From positions 86,159 to 150,158 of the forward strand of contig DGPB01000012.1 in the NCBI GenBank assembly GCA_002390285.1: a stretch of 64,000 bases of DNA, in the 5' to 3' direction. Origin of the DNA: Cellvibrionales bacterium UBA4451 (GTDB lineage: Bacteria > Pseudomonadota > Gammaproteobacteria > Pseudomonadales > Porticoccaceae). The first letter of the stretch is position 1. The number at the start of each line of letters is the position of its first letter. The position numbers and the translations under genes were made by a program. Below, piece by piece: positions 17,615 to 26,659 of the stretch. Under the pieces are notes generated by a model. It made no database searches. It was not told the DNA's origin and saw only the letters and a list, made by a program, of their open reading frames with translations.

Positions 17615-20485
17615 TTATTCATACTCGGCGATGGGTAAACACGCACACACCAAATTTCGATCACCATAAACATTGTCGATTCTGCCCACGGGCGACCAGT
17701 ATTTAGCTTCCCTAAGAGACGCCAGTGGATAAGCAGCCAACTCTCTTGAGTAACTTCTATTCCAATCATCGGCTACCACCATATCGGCAGTGTGCGGGGC
17801 ATGACAGAGGGGATTATCATCCAATGGATAGTCACCACGCTCTACGGCAGCAATTTCTTCACGGATTTGCAACATGGCATCACAGAACCGGTCAAGCTCT
17901 TCTTTGGACTCACTCTCAGTGGGCTCGATCATCAGGGTACCGGGTACCGGAAATGACATAGTAGGTGCGTGAAAACCATAGTCGATCAGGCGCTTGGCCA
18001 CATCGTCCACAGTGACGCCGGAGTCATCCTTAATCCCACGCAGATCGACTATACATTCATGTGCTACACGGTCATTGGCGCCCGTATAGAGAATGGGATA
18101 AACATTTTTTAGCCGCTCTGCCATGTAATTGGCATTGAGAATGGCAACCTCAGTGGCCTGCTTCAACCCGTCAGCGCCCATCATTTTGATATACATCCAG
18201 GTGATCGTCAGGATGCTGGCGCTGCCCCAAGGCGCAGCAGAGACGGCACCCACGGCCGTATCTTTACCCAATCTACTACTCAACAAACAATGGTGCCCCG
18301 GCAGATAGGCTGCCAAATGTTGACGCACGGCCACTGGGCCCACACCAGGGCCACCACCACCGTGGGGAATACAAAACGTTTTGTGTAAATTCAGATGCGA
18401 CACATCGCCACCAAACTTACCCGGCTGGCAAAGCCCCACCATGGCATTGAGATTGGCGCCATCGATATACACCTGACCACCGTGCTGATGAATAATATCG
18501 CAAATCTCGGTGATACCTTTCTCAAATACCCCATGAGTGGAGGGGTAAGTCACCATAATCGCCGCTAGATTTTCGCTGTGCTGTTCCGCTTTGGCGCGAA
18601 GATCATCGATATCCACATTGCCCTGGTCATCACAACTCGTTACGACGACTCTCATGCCACACATCTGTGCCGATGCCGGGTTGGTACCATGGGCAGAACT
18701 GGGAATAAGGCAGATATTTCGATGCGAATCATCACGACTTGCGTGATAAGCACGAATCGCCAGTAACCCCGCATATTCCCCTTGAGAACCAGCATTGGGT
18801 TGGAGCGAAATGGAGTCATAACCTGTTGCCGCACAAAGCATAGCTTCCAGTTCTTCGATCATTGCCACATACCCTACGGTCTGATCCTGTGGTGCAAAGG
18901 GGTGAATATTGGAAAATTCTGGCCAGGTCACGGGAATCATTTCAGCAGTCGCATTGAGCTTCATGGTGCAAGAGCCGAGCGGGATCATCGCCCGATCCAA
19001 CGCAATGTCTTTGTCTGCCAGCTTACGCAGGTAACGCAGCATTTCAGTTTCAGAGTGGTAACGATTGAAAACTGGGTGCGTCAGCGGCTCACTGGTACGC
19101 AATAAGTTCTCGGGTAACCCGCTCTTGGCGGCAGACTCCAGATCAGCAACCATAAGCTCGGTGCTGGCATCAAACAAACGCCACAACACTTCTATATCGG
19201 CAGGGCCGACAGTTTCGTCCAGAGAGATACCCACATGGTTGCTATCCACTACCCGCAGGTTAATACCCTGAGCCACCGCTTCTTGATGAATGGCTGCCGT
19301 CTGTTCGCCGGTGGCAACTGTCAGGGTATCGAAGAAACTTTGATTGATCGGAGCCTGACCCAGTTTTTTTAAACCAGCAGCCAGAATCGCAGTGTAGCAA
19401 TGCACTTTCTCTGCGATTCGCTTCAAGCCGTCTGGTCCATGATAAACCGCATACATGCTGGCCATTACCGCCAATAACACCTGCGCCGTACAGATGTTAC
19501 TGGTGGCCTTTTCGCGGCGAATATGTTGCTCGCGGGTCTGTAAAGCCAACCGATAGGCTGGCTTGCCTCGAGTATCGAGAGAGATACCCACCAAACGACC
19601 CGGTAATGAACGCTTGAACGAATCGCGGGTGGCCATATAAGCCGCGTGTGGGCCACCAAAACCCAGCGGTACACCGAAGCGCTGGGTGCAACCGATAGCG
19701 ACATCGGCACCCAATTCTGCAGGACTCTTCAATAGCAACAAGCTAAGAATATCGGCAGCCATCACCACCAGAGCCTTCTGCTGGTGGGCATTGTCAATTA
19801 CGTCATCGAAATCACGGATCGCACCATCTACGCCGGGGTACTGCAACAGCACACCGAAGCAATCATGCTGGGCCGCTTCAACCGGATCTCCCACCACCAC
19901 ATCGATACCCATAGGTTCGGCTCGGGTTTCCACAACCTCGATAGTTTGCGGCAAGCATTGGTGGTCAACAAAGAAGACTTTCCCCTTGGATTTGGACATC
20001 CGCTGACAGAGCGTCATGGCTTCGCCGGCAGCCGTCGCCTCATCCAGTAATGAAGCACTGGCGAGGTCCATGCCGGTGAGGTCGGTAATCATCGTCTGGA
20101 AATTTAGCAGGGCTTCCAAGCGCCCTTGGGAAATTTCTGGCTGATAGGGTGTATAGGCGGTGTACCAGGCAGGATTTTCCAGCACATTACGCAGAATTAC
20201 ATTGGGAGTAATGCTGTTGTAATAGCCTTGGCCAATAAAGTTTTTTAAGACCCGATTCTGACTGGCAATGGCACGCAATTCGACCAATGCCTGCTGTTCG
20301 GTAACCGATGAACCCAGTTCAAGAGGCTGGCTGGAACGAATATTGTCCGGCACCACCGCACCGATAAAGTCGGCCATATTCTCATAACCGATACTCTCCA
20401 GCATCGCCTGCTGATTGGCCTCAGAGGGACCAATATGACGGCGAATAAATTCATTGCTGTTTTCCAGTTCTACCAGTGGCTTCAT
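17615..20485 (-). CDS. gcvP: Glycine dehydrogenase (decarboxylating), P-protein
   Basis: At 956 residues this is the fused homodimeric-type P-protein. The N-terminal half begins with RHIGPSEANQQAML; the C-terminal half carries the PLP lysine in NLHKTFCIPHGGGGPG (about residue 700) and the LGSCTMKLNA segment. It decarboxylates glycine and passes the aminomethyl group to lipoyl-GcvH. It follows gcvT with a 151-bp gap. gcvH, usually between or next to them, is not in this window. Confidence 0.97.
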   Translation of the reverse strand: MKPLVELENSNEFIRRHIGPSEANQQAMLESIGYENMADFIGAVVPDNIRSSQPLELGSSVTEQQALVELRAIASQNRVLKNFIGQGYYNSITPNVILRNVLENPAWYTAYTPYQPEISQGRLEALLNFQTMITDLTGMDLASASLLDEATAAGEAMTLCQRMSKSKGKVFFVDHQCLPQTIEVVETRAEPMGIDVVVGDPVEAAQHDCFGVLLQYPGVDGAIRDFDDVIDNAHQQKALVVMAADILSLLLLKSPAELGADVAIGCTQRFGVPLGFGGPHAAYMATRDSFKRSLPGRLVGISLDTRGKPAYRLALQTREQHIRREKATSNICTAQVLLAVMASMYAVYHGPDGLKRIAEKVHCYTAILAAGLKKLGQAPINQSFFDTLTVATGEQTAAIHQEAVAQGINLRVVDSNHVGISLDETVGPADIEVLWRLFDASTELMVADLESAAKSGLPENLLRTSEPLTHPVFNRYHSETEMLRYLRKLADKDIALDRAMIPLGSCTMKLNATAEMIPVTWPEFSNIHPFAPQDQTVGYVAMIEELEAMLCAATGYDSISLQPNAGSQGEYAGLLAIRAYHASRDDSHRNICLIPSSAHGTNPASAQMCGMRVVVTSCDDQGNVDIDDLRAKAEQHSENLAAIMVTYPSTHGVFEKGITEICDIIHQHGGQVYIDGANLNAMVGLCQPGKFGGDVSHLNLHKTFCIPHGGGGPGVGPVAVRQHLAAYLPGHHCLLSSRLGKDTAVGAVSAAPWGSASILTITWMYIKMMGADGLKQATEVAILNANYMAERLKNVYPILYTGANDRVAHECIVDLRGIKDDSGVTVDDVAKRLIDYGFHAPTMSFPVPGTLMIEPTESESKEELDRFCDAMLQIREEIAAVERGDYPLDDNPLCHAPHTADMVVADDWNRSYSRELAAYPLASLREAKYWSPVGRIDNVYGDRNLVCACLPIAEYE

Positions 20486-20636
20486 GTTTGGTGTCTCTAC
20501 TTGTTTATCTTTTGATGGATTAGGGATTGAGCTATGGCTAAGTGCGGGTGCTGTCTAAGTGGCTCTGCGGAATAGCTCGTTTTATCTGCGGCTGTTTATC
20601 CACGCTATTTAGCCACGGCTCTTTATCCGCAGCTCT
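20486..20636 (-). repeat. gcvT-gcvP gap built of 13-14 bp stop-region repeats
   Basis: Beginning inside the gcvT stop (20637-20639), the array at 20581-20649 has five units of 14, 13, 14, 14 and 14 bp on the plus strand with consensus TTTATCCRCGGCT. On the minus strand each unit reads roughly GAGCYGYGGATAAA, copying the last codons and stop of gcvT. The stop-like triplets of the first three units fall in three different reading frames. Degenerate units seem to continue to about 20530. The arrays lie where gcvH might be expected; no coding remnant was seen. Confidence 0.7.
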
Positions 20637-21761
20637 CTATCCACGATAGTAACGCTGGGGCACAAAAGGCATCTTCTCTACCGTCACAGGGAGAGGTTTG
20701 CCGCGGACTATGGCATGCAGTTCAGTACCGATTGCCGCATAGTCTGTTGCCACATAACCCATGGCTAATGGCGCCTCAAGGCTAGGGCCAAAACCACCAC
20801 TGGTTACCATGCCTACCTGCGCTCCCTCAGCATTAACCAGTTCAGCTCCTTCTCGAACCGGCGCACGGCCCTCCACCTTCAGACCCACCCGCTTGCGAGA
20901 TGCACCATTGGCCTGTTCGTTAAAAATAATATCGGCACCGGGAAAACCACCGGCTTTCGCGCCATCGGCACGACGTGACTTGCTGATACTCCACAATAAT
21001 GACGCCTGAATCGGCGTTGTTTCAGTATCGAGGTCGTGGCCATACAAGCACAATCCGGCTTCTAACCGTAGGGAGTCTCTAGCACCCAGCCCGATAGCCT
21101 TCACATGTTCAAAAGATACCAGCTTGCGGGCCAGCGCTTCGGCAGACCCAGCAGGCACTGAAATCTCAAAACCATCTTCACCGGTATACCCAGAACGAGT
21201 GATATAGCAATCAGCCCCTTCAAGAGTGACGCGACTACCCGTCATAAATACCAGTTCACGAACCCCGGGAGCCAACTGAGCCATCACACTGGCAGCAGCG
21301 GGGCCCTGGAGTGCCAGCAATCCTCGCCCCTCCAAATACTCAACCTCAAGACCGGGGAGGTTGCTTCTTAGATAGGCAATGTCCTGCTCTTTACAGGCGG
21401 CATTGACCACGAGTAAAAAGCAATCTTCAGCCCAACGGACAATCATCAAATCATCCAGAATACCGCCCTGCTCATTAGTGAACAAAGCATAGGTCTGCTT
21501 GTTAATACCCAATCTTTCCAGCTCCACCGGTACCAGCTTCTCTAAAGCTGCAGCAACACCTTCACCGGTGATGACCACCTGCCCCATATGGGACACATCG
21601 AACAAGCCTGCATGCTCGCGGGTGTGTAAATGTTCAGTCTTGATGCCTTCCGGGTATTGAACAGGCATGTCATAACCAGCGAAGGGCACCATTCGCGCAC
21701 CCAGTTCCATGTGCAATGCCTTGAGCGGCGTGGCTTTCAAATCAGTAGTATCCGTAGTCAT
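20637..21761 (-). CDS. gcvT: Glycine cleavage system aminomethyltransferase, T-protein
   Basis: This 374-residue T-protein opens TPLKALHMELGARMVPFAGYDMPVQY and has GLFDVSHMGQV and SGYTGEDGFEI folate-binding segments, then GLGARDSLRLEAGLCLYG. It transfers the one-carbon unit from aminomethyl-lipoyl GcvH to tetrahydrofolate and releases ammonia. Start ATG at 21759-21761 follows AAGGGTCTCT. The last codons lie inside the 14-bp tandem array. A LysR gene is divergent, 166 bp away. No glycine riboswitch was recognised upstream. Confidence 0.96.
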   Translation of the reverse strand: MTTDTTDLKATPLKALHMELGARMVPFAGYDMPVQYPEGIKTEHLHTREHAGLFDVSHMGQVVITGEGVAAALEKLVPVELERLGINKQTYALFTNEQGGILDDLMIVRWAEDCFLLVVNAACKEQDIAYLRSNLPGLEVEYLEGRGLLALQGPAAASVMAQLAPGVRELVFMTGSRVTLEGADCYITRSGYTGEDGFEISVPAGSAEALARKLVSFEHVKAIGLGARDSLRLEAGLCLYGHDLDTETTPIQASLLWSISKSRRADGAKAGGFPGADIIFNEQANGASRKRVGLKVEGRAPVREGAELVNAEGAQVGMVTSGGFGPSLEAPLAMGYVATDYAAIGTELHAIVRGKPLPVTVEKMPFVPQRYYRG

Positions 21762-21927
21762 AGAGACCCTTGTCGCATGATGTTGTGACGCTATGTTTTA
21801 GCACGATAGTTCGTTAAAAGCAGTCATGATGGCGGCTAATAGTAGCGGCCAACTATGAATTGGTAAAATTAATAGTTAAAATCCTGTCATTAATAATACT
21901 TATAGCTGTCAGGCAGTATCTGATGCC

Positions 21928-22776
21928 ATGAAAAACCTACCCACAGACCTGCTCCGCTCCTTTGTTACGGTGATTGAATTAGGGGGTTTTACCCAAGCAG
22001 CCCAATGGCTCGGGCGCTCTCAACCTGCCATCAGTTTGCAAATCAAACGCCTGGAAACATTACTGGAACAGACCCTACTAATTCGCAGCGGCCAACAACT
22101 AGAACTGAGCCAAGCGGGTCATCTGTTGTTTCGCTACGCGAAACAGATGCTGGCAATAAATGATGAAGCCGTCACCCAGTTCATCAAAACATCAGTTAGC
22201 GGGAAAATTCACTTTGGTATTCCCAGCGAATTTGCCACCACCCTGCTGCCAAAAATCGTGGGACGCTTTGCTCAGGCCTACCCCAATGTCACTCTCGAAG
22301 TGAACTGCGCTCTAAGTAAACAGTTACTATCAGAACCCGAACGCCACCGCTACGATCTGATTCTAGCCTTACACGATGATCCATCCGCAGCGGGAGACAA
22401 TCTGGTAAAAGAAGACGATCTGGTATGGGTCACCGGCACCGATCACGATGCTCACCTGCAAGTGCCACTGCCATTAATTGTGGCGCCCAAGGGCTGTATT
22501 TACCGCCAACGTGGCATTGAAAAACTCCGAGAAAACCAGCGGGATTGGCGCATCGTCTATACCATTCCTGACCTTACTGGTATTCAGGCGGCCATTGATG
22601 AGGGGTTAGGTGTCACCGTTCTCGCCAAGAGTACCGTGCCCGAAAATCTGCGCATCTTGAAACCTTCGGAAAAGCTGCCCAAACTGGGTAAGGTCGGCAT
22701 TAGCCTAATTGATCAGAGTAACGAGCCTAGCGAGGCGATTACCCGGTTGATGGATTTTGTAAAAGCGTCACTTTAG
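21928..22776 (+). CDS. LysR-family regulator divergent from gcvT
   Basis: This 282-residue LTTR has an N-terminal winged HTH (LLRSFVTVIELGGFTQAAQWLGRSQPAISLQIKRLE) (quoted in parts: LRSFVTVIELGGFTQAA and SQPAISLQIKRLE) and a PBP2-type effector domain (GKIHFGIPSEFATTLLP). It does not closely resemble GcvA. Its divergent position suggests it controls gcvTP or itself; no effector can be read from sequence. The stop is followed by a degenerate 14-19 bp array leading to the next gene. Confidence 0.83.
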   Translation: MKNLPTDLLRSFVTVIELGGFTQAAQWLGRSQPAISLQIKRLETLLEQTLLIRSGQQLELSQAGHLLFRYAKQMLAINDEAVTQFIKTSVSGKIHFGIPSEFATTLLPKIVGRFAQAYPNVTLEVNCALSKQLLSEPERHRYDLILALHDDPSAAGDNLVKEDDLVWVTGTDHDAHLQVPLPLIVAPKGCIYRQRGIEKLRENQRDWRIVYTIPDLTGIQAAIDEGLGVTVLAKSTVPENLRILKPSEKLPKLGKVGISLIDQSNEPSEAITRLMDFVKASL

Positions 22777-22781
22777 TGGCT

Positions 22782-22846
22782 ATTAATGAGCAGTGATAAT
22801 AAAGAGTGTTACCCATAAGCAGTGGCACCAATAAGCAGCAGAAACA
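22782..22846 (+). repeat. Degenerate array after the LysR stop (ATAAGCAGTG units)
   Basis: Four spaced copies of an ATAAKSAGTG-like word occur at 22782, 22796, 22815 and 22831. The last two are clean 16-bp units, ATAAGCAGTGGCACCA and ATAAGCAGCAGAAACA. The array begins 5 bp after the LysR TAG and ends just before the AGGAG site of the kinase gene. Confidence 0.5.
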
Positions 22847-22859
22847 GGAGTCGCCGCAC

Positions 22860-23378
22860 GTGAAAAATAATATCGTACTGATAGGCATGCCCGGTGCAGG
22901 AAAAAGTACCAATGGTTTATTGCTGGCCAAAGCACTCGGCAAGGACTTTATCGATACCGATGTTCTTATTCAGGTTCGCGAGGGGAAAACCCTACAACAG
23001 ATTATGGATGAGACTGATTATTTAGAACTGCGTCGAATTGAAGAATCGGTACTGACCGGGATCGATGTACAAAATTTTGTGATCGCCACTGGCGGAAGCG
23101 CGGTATACAGCAGTACTGGTATTAAGTACTTAGCGAGGAATGCGGTCATCATCTATTTGGATACGCCGTTGCCAACCCTACGGGAACGCATCCACGATAA
23201 GGATACCCGCGGCATAGCATGCCACCCCAACCAGAGCTTTGATGATTTATTCAATGAGCGCACTGAGCTTTATCGGCGTTACGCTGAGATCACCATAGAC
23301 TGTGATCAACATTCACCCGAACAGGTGGTCGGCTCTATTATTACCCGTACTCTTCCCAAAGGACTCAACGAGCACTAA
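22860..23378 (+). CDS. Shikimate kinase-like small P-loop kinase
   Basis: This 172-residue protein starts at GTG 22860, chosen for AGGAG 9 bp upstream; the frame is open further to GTG 22806 but that stretch is repeat sequence. It begins KNNIVLIGMPGAGKSTNGLL, with Walker A GMPGAGKST, DTD in FIDTDVLI, a YLELRRIEE helix, and IATGGSAV where AroK has the shikimate-binding GGG. The LID has RGIACHPNQSFDDL. AroK usually has GGG and R in these places, so this is likely the divergent shikimate-kinase-like clade, and substrate is uncertain. Confidence 0.75.
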   Translation: MKNNIVLIGMPGAGKSTNGLLLAKALGKDFIDTDVLIQVREGKTLQQIMDETDYLELRRIEESVLTGIDVQNFVIATGGSAVYSSTGIKYLARNAVIIYLDTPLPTLRERIHDKDTRGIACHPNQSFDDLFNERTELYRRYAEITIDCDQHSPEQVVGSIITRTLPKGLNEH

Positions 23379-23437
23379 CGTGACACGTGCTACAAAAATC
23401 AAATACGCTAGAAATTAAGTCCGCTAGAGCTACAAAC

Positions 23438-23462
23438 AAAAAAAACCGGGCAATAGCCCGGT
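23438..23462 (-). terminator. Rho-independent terminator of nrdJab
   Basis: ACCGGGC-AATA-GCCCGGT (23445-23462) forms a perfect 7-bp stem. On the minus strand it is followed by an unbroken T run (plus-strand A at 23438-23445). It lies 110 bp past the nrdJb stop, so the tandem array between them would be 3' UTR. Confidence 0.85.
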
Positions 23463-23506
23463 CAACTCCCCCCCCAATGCGGTTTATTTGTCTTTTTTTA
23501 GCCGCA

Positions 23507-23574
23507 CTTTTTACTCGTATCAACAACCTGTATTAACTACGCCTATCAATTACTCGCACTAGTTACACGTACTA
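23507..23574 (-). repeat. Five-unit array starting in the nrdJb stop codon
   Basis: Read on the minus strand from the TAG stop, units of 13, 16, 13, 13 and 13 bp follow: TAGTACGTGTAAC, TAGTGCGAGTAATTGA, TAGGCGTAGTTAA, TACAGGTTGTTGA, TACGAGTAAAAAG. The TAG of the first three units falls in frames 0, 1 and 2. The array lies inside the predicted 3' UTR of nrdJab. Confidence 0.65.
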
Positions 23575-24279
23575 GCCACATTTTGAATCGCCACAGTTCA
23601 AGCAGGTCATACAGCCATCCATCAGGATCATGGCCTTGGTCATACATTTATGGCATAGCTGGGCGCTTTCCGGAAAAGGGTTCCCTTTAGCCACTGGCGC
23701 TGCCACCGGCTGAGTTGAGGCTTCATACTCCGCCCGTTTTTCCGCCAGAATGGCTTGCTGGTGTTCACCGAGCTCCGGTGCTGTCAGCATCCCAATCTTG
23801 GTTAAATGATCTTCTATGGCTTCACCAATTTCTGCCACCAACGAAGGCATAAATTTACCACCTCGTTTGAAGTAGCCACCCTGTGGATCAAATACGGCCT
23901 TTAGCTCCTCTGCTAAAAAGGTGCAGTCCCCACCCTTGCGAAACACGGCAGAAATTACCCGAGTCAATGCGACCACCCATTGGAATTGATCCATATTCTT
24001 CGAGTTAATAAAGATTTCGAAGGGGCGACGTTGCTCGTGATCAGTCCCCCGGTTCAGCACAATATCGTTGATAGTGATGTAGAGCGCGTGTTCAGAGAGG
24101 GGGGTTTTTACCTTATAGGTCGAACCAGGTAGCTCTTCTGGACGACTGACATTCTCCGTCATCTGCTCAATAGCACGCTCTAGTTCTACCGCTACGGGTT
24201 GCGCCTCCGGTATGGCATCGTCATTGGAGGAGGATAACACCTTGTAGCCTATAATTTTTTTATCGATTTTAACTGTCAT
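23572..24279 (-). CDS. nrdJb: Split class II ribonucleotide reductase, NrdJb subunit
   Basis: This 235-residue protein starts at ATG 24277-24279, preceded by CGGAAGA; an upstream in-frame TTG is less likely. It contains the TSCPD-type region (RPFEIFINSKNMDQFQW, ISAVFRKGG) and a C-terminal Cys cluster CHKCMTKAMILMDGCMTCLNCG with a final SKCG, like the redox/zinc tail of class II RNR. It completes NrdJa, encoded immediately upstream (14-bp gap), giving the two-piece adenosylcobalamin-dependent reductase known in Pseudomonas. Confidence 0.9.
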   Translation of the reverse strand: MTVKIDKKIIGYKVLSSSNDDAIPEAQPVAVELERAIEQMTENVSRPEELPGSTYKVKTPLSEHALYITINDIVLNRGTDHEQRRPFEIFINSKNMDQFQWVVALTRVISAVFRKGGDCTFLAEELKAVFDPQGGYFKRGGKFMPSLVAEIGEAIEDHLTKIGMLTAPELGEHQQAILAEKRAEYEASTQPVAAPVAKGNPFPESAQLCHKCMTKAMILMDGCMTCLNCGDSKCG

Positions 24280-24293
24280 GTTGATTCTTCCGA

Positions 24294-26444
24294 TCAAAAT
24301 TTTCCGTAATAGCCTTCTTTCAAAGCATCGAACAGGTTCGCAGCGGTATGCATCTCGCCGTCATATTCCACTTCCTCATTACCCTTCAGATCCACGGTTG
24401 AACCGTCTTCCAACGTAAACTGATAAGTGGTGTTCTCCAGGTCCTTCTCTTTCACCAGCACGCCCTGGAAGGCTTCCGGATTAAAGCGGAATGTGGTGCA
24501 ACCCTTGAGACCATTCTCGTAGGCATAGAGATAAATGTCCTTGAACTCGTCAAAGTCACAGTCGGTGGCTACATTAATGGTCTTTGAAATAGAGGAGTCT
24601 ATCCACTTTTGAGCCGCCGCCTGCACATCTACATGCTGCTTGGGCTTAATATCATCGCTAGTAATAAAGTAGTCAGGCAGCTTTTCTTCTTCATCCTCAG
24701 TGAAGGGCATGGCCTTCGAATTTATCAGCTCGCGATAGGCCAACATTTCATAAGAGAACACATCCACTTTTTCTTTGGACTTCTTACCCTCGCGGATCAC
24801 ATTGCGGGAATAGTGATGAGCAAAGCTTGGCTCGATACCGTTACTGGCATTGTTAGCCAACGACAGTGAAATAGTGCCCGTTGGCGCAATAGAGGAATGG
24901 TGCGTAAAACGGCAACCCACATTGGCCAGTTCTTCCACCAGCTTCGGGTCGACCTCGGCCACTTTCTGCATGTATTTGCTGTAGCGCGCATGCAACACCT
25001 TACCTTTGAGCTTATCGCCTACCACAATACCGTCTTTGGCCATTTCCGGGCGAAGGCGTAGCATAGACTCAGTAACCTCAAACTCCTCGTCCATAATCGG
25101 CGCAGCGCCTTTTTCTTTGGCCAGCTCTAAACCTGCTCGCCAGCCAGCAAGAGCCAACTCCCGAGAAACCTGTTCGGTCAGCTCTAATGACGCAGGGCTA
25201 CCATAAGGTGTCCGCAACATTGTCATGGTAGAGCCCAATCCCAGGAAGCCCATACCGTGACGGCGCTTACTTAAAATGGCGTCCCGCTGACCTTCCAGAG
25301 GCAAGCCATTAATTTCCACTACGTTATCAAGCATCCGGGTAAACACAGAAACTACTTCCCGGAAATTATCCCAATCGAAACGCGCTTTTTCTGTGAAGGG
25401 GTCCAGTACAAACTTGGTCAGATTTACTGAGCCCAGTAGACAGCTGCCGTAAGGCGGTAGCGGTTGTTCGCCACAGGGATTGGTGGCACGAATGTTTTCA
25501 CAGAACCAGTTATTGTTCAGCTGATTGACTTTGTCGATAAGGATGAAGCCTGGCTCTGCATAATCGTAGGTGGATGTCATGATCACATTCCACAACTGAC
25601 GCGCCTTCACCGTACGGTAAATACGACAGGCCACTAGTCCCTCATCATTGGTGATGTAGCCTTTGGTAGTGGGGAATTCACGCCACAACAACGTGCCATC
25701 TGTAGGGTCAACTTTACCTTGCTCTAACTCTTTCTTAGGAACCGGAAAGCTCAATGTCCATTCGCCATCGCTCTTAACCGCTTCCATAAACCCTTCGGTG
25801 ATCAGCAGTGACAGGTTGAACTGACGCAGTCGGCCATCTTCACGTTTGGCACGGATAAAATCGACCACATCTGGATGGTTTATATCAAAAGTTGCCATCT
25901 GAGCGCCACGGCGACCACCAGCGGAAGAAACGGTAAAACACATCTTGTCAAAGATATCCATGAAGGACAGCGGACCCGAGGTGTAAGCACCCGCACCAGA
26001 GACATAAGCACCCTTGGGGCGCAGCGTAGAAAATTCGTAGCCGATACCGCAACCGGCTTTAAGCGTTAGGCCCGCCTCAAGGTTTTTCTCGAGGATATCC
26101 AGCATGGAGTCCTCAACGATACCGGATACCGTACAGTTGATCGTAGAGGTAGATGGCTTGTGCTCCAGAGCACCGGCATTGGAAATAATCCGCCCGGCGG
26201 GGATGGCGCCATTGCGTAGCGCCCACAAAAACCGCTCATGCCACAGATCCTGTTTACCCTTTTCTTCAACATCGGCCAATGCCCGAGCAACACGACGATA
26301 GGTCGCGTCAATCGTCTCATCTACCGGATTACCCGCTTTATCCTTAAGCCGATATTTCTTATCCCAGATGTCAGCTGAGGCGGACTGTAGTTTGATTTCG
26401 ATGGCACCAGGCTCACCCGTGGTCTTCAATGCTTCAATCGACAT
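24294..26444 (-). CDS. nrdJa: Adenosylcobalamin-dependent ribonucleotide reductase, NrdJa catalytic subunit
   Basis: This 716-residue class II RNR has the ten-stranded barrel with STINCTVSG (substrate-side Cys), GCGIGYEFSTLRPKGA, the radical-Cys/Asn region INCTVSG with ATNPCGEQPLPPYGSC on the loop, and APTGTISL. It reduces ribonucleotides using B12 independent of oxygen. ATG 26442-26444 is preceded by CAGGATCGTT and preferred over an extended frame. It shares an operon with nrdJb. A NrdR-box pair and a sigma70-like promoter lie about 170 bp upstream. The propionate mutase in the same window needs the same cofactor. Confidence 0.93.
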   Translation of the reverse strand: MSIEALKTTGEPGAIEIKLQSASADIWDKKYRLKDKAGNPVDETIDATYRRVARALADVEEKGKQDLWHERFLWALRNGAIPAGRIISNAGALEHKPSTSTINCTVSGIVEDSMLDILEKNLEAGLTLKAGCGIGYEFSTLRPKGAYVSGAGAYTSGPLSFMDIFDKMCFTVSSAGGRRGAQMATFDINHPDVVDFIRAKREDGRLRQFNLSLLITEGFMEAVKSDGEWTLSFPVPKKELEQGKVDPTDGTLLWREFPTTKGYITNDEGLVACRIYRTVKARQLWNVIMTSTYDYAEPGFILIDKVNQLNNNWFCENIRATNPCGEQPLPPYGSCLLGSVNLTKFVLDPFTEKARFDWDNFREVVSVFTRMLDNVVEINGLPLEGQRDAILSKRRHGMGFLGLGSTMTMLRTPYGSPASLELTEQVSRELALAGWRAGLELAKEKGAAPIMDEEFEVTESMLRLRPEMAKDGIVVGDKLKGKVLHARYSKYMQKVAEVDPKLVEELANVGCRFTHHSSIAPTGTISLSLANNASNGIEPSFAHHYSRNVIREGKKSKEKVDVFSYEMLAYRELINSKAMPFTEDEEEKLPDYFITSDDIKPKQHVDVQAAAQKWIDSSISKTINVATDCDFDEFKDIYLYAYENGLKGCTTFRFNPEAFQGVLVKEKDLENTTYQFTLEDGSTVDLKGNEEVEYDGEMHTAANLFDALKEGYYGKF

Positions 26445-26609
26445 AACGATCCTGTTTCCCCGTGTTACATGAATGGTTGGGCAGTGCTGTATCATTTAGG
26501 CTAGGGGCTTTTAGGGGTGAAAAATGCTATTAACACCCTGTTTCCGCAGCTTTTTTTAGTGAACTATTGTTATTTTTTTACGCTCAACGATCACCCTAAG
26601 GCGAGGCTT

Positions 26610-26659
26610 AGTATACAAGATATTGTGTCTGCTGCCAGATTAAACACTACAGGTAGTAG
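26610..26659 (-). promoter_or_regulatory. nrdJ promoter with paired NrdR boxes
   Basis: Two 16-bp sites match the NrdR consensus ACACWAWATATWGTGT: ATACAAGATATTGTGT at 26613-26628 (14/16) and ACACTACAGGTAGTAG at 26644-26659 (11/16). Their starts are 31 bp apart, three helical turns, as usual for cooperative NrdR pairs. On the minus strand CTGGCA (26633-26638) and TATACT (26610-26615) with a 17-bp spacer form a sigma70-like promoter, so the better box fills the spacer and -10. This predicts repression of nrdJab by NrdR-ATP/dATP. Confidence 0.72.

Noticed and set aside
21762..21927. Glycine riboswitch in front of gcvT
   Set aside because: No GGAGAG/paired aptamer pattern could be seen in the 166-bp AT-rich gap.
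22806..22859. Earlier GTG start for the shikimate-kinase-like gene
   Set aside because: The extra 18 codons are repeat-array sequence; AGGAG is correctly spaced only for GTG 22860.
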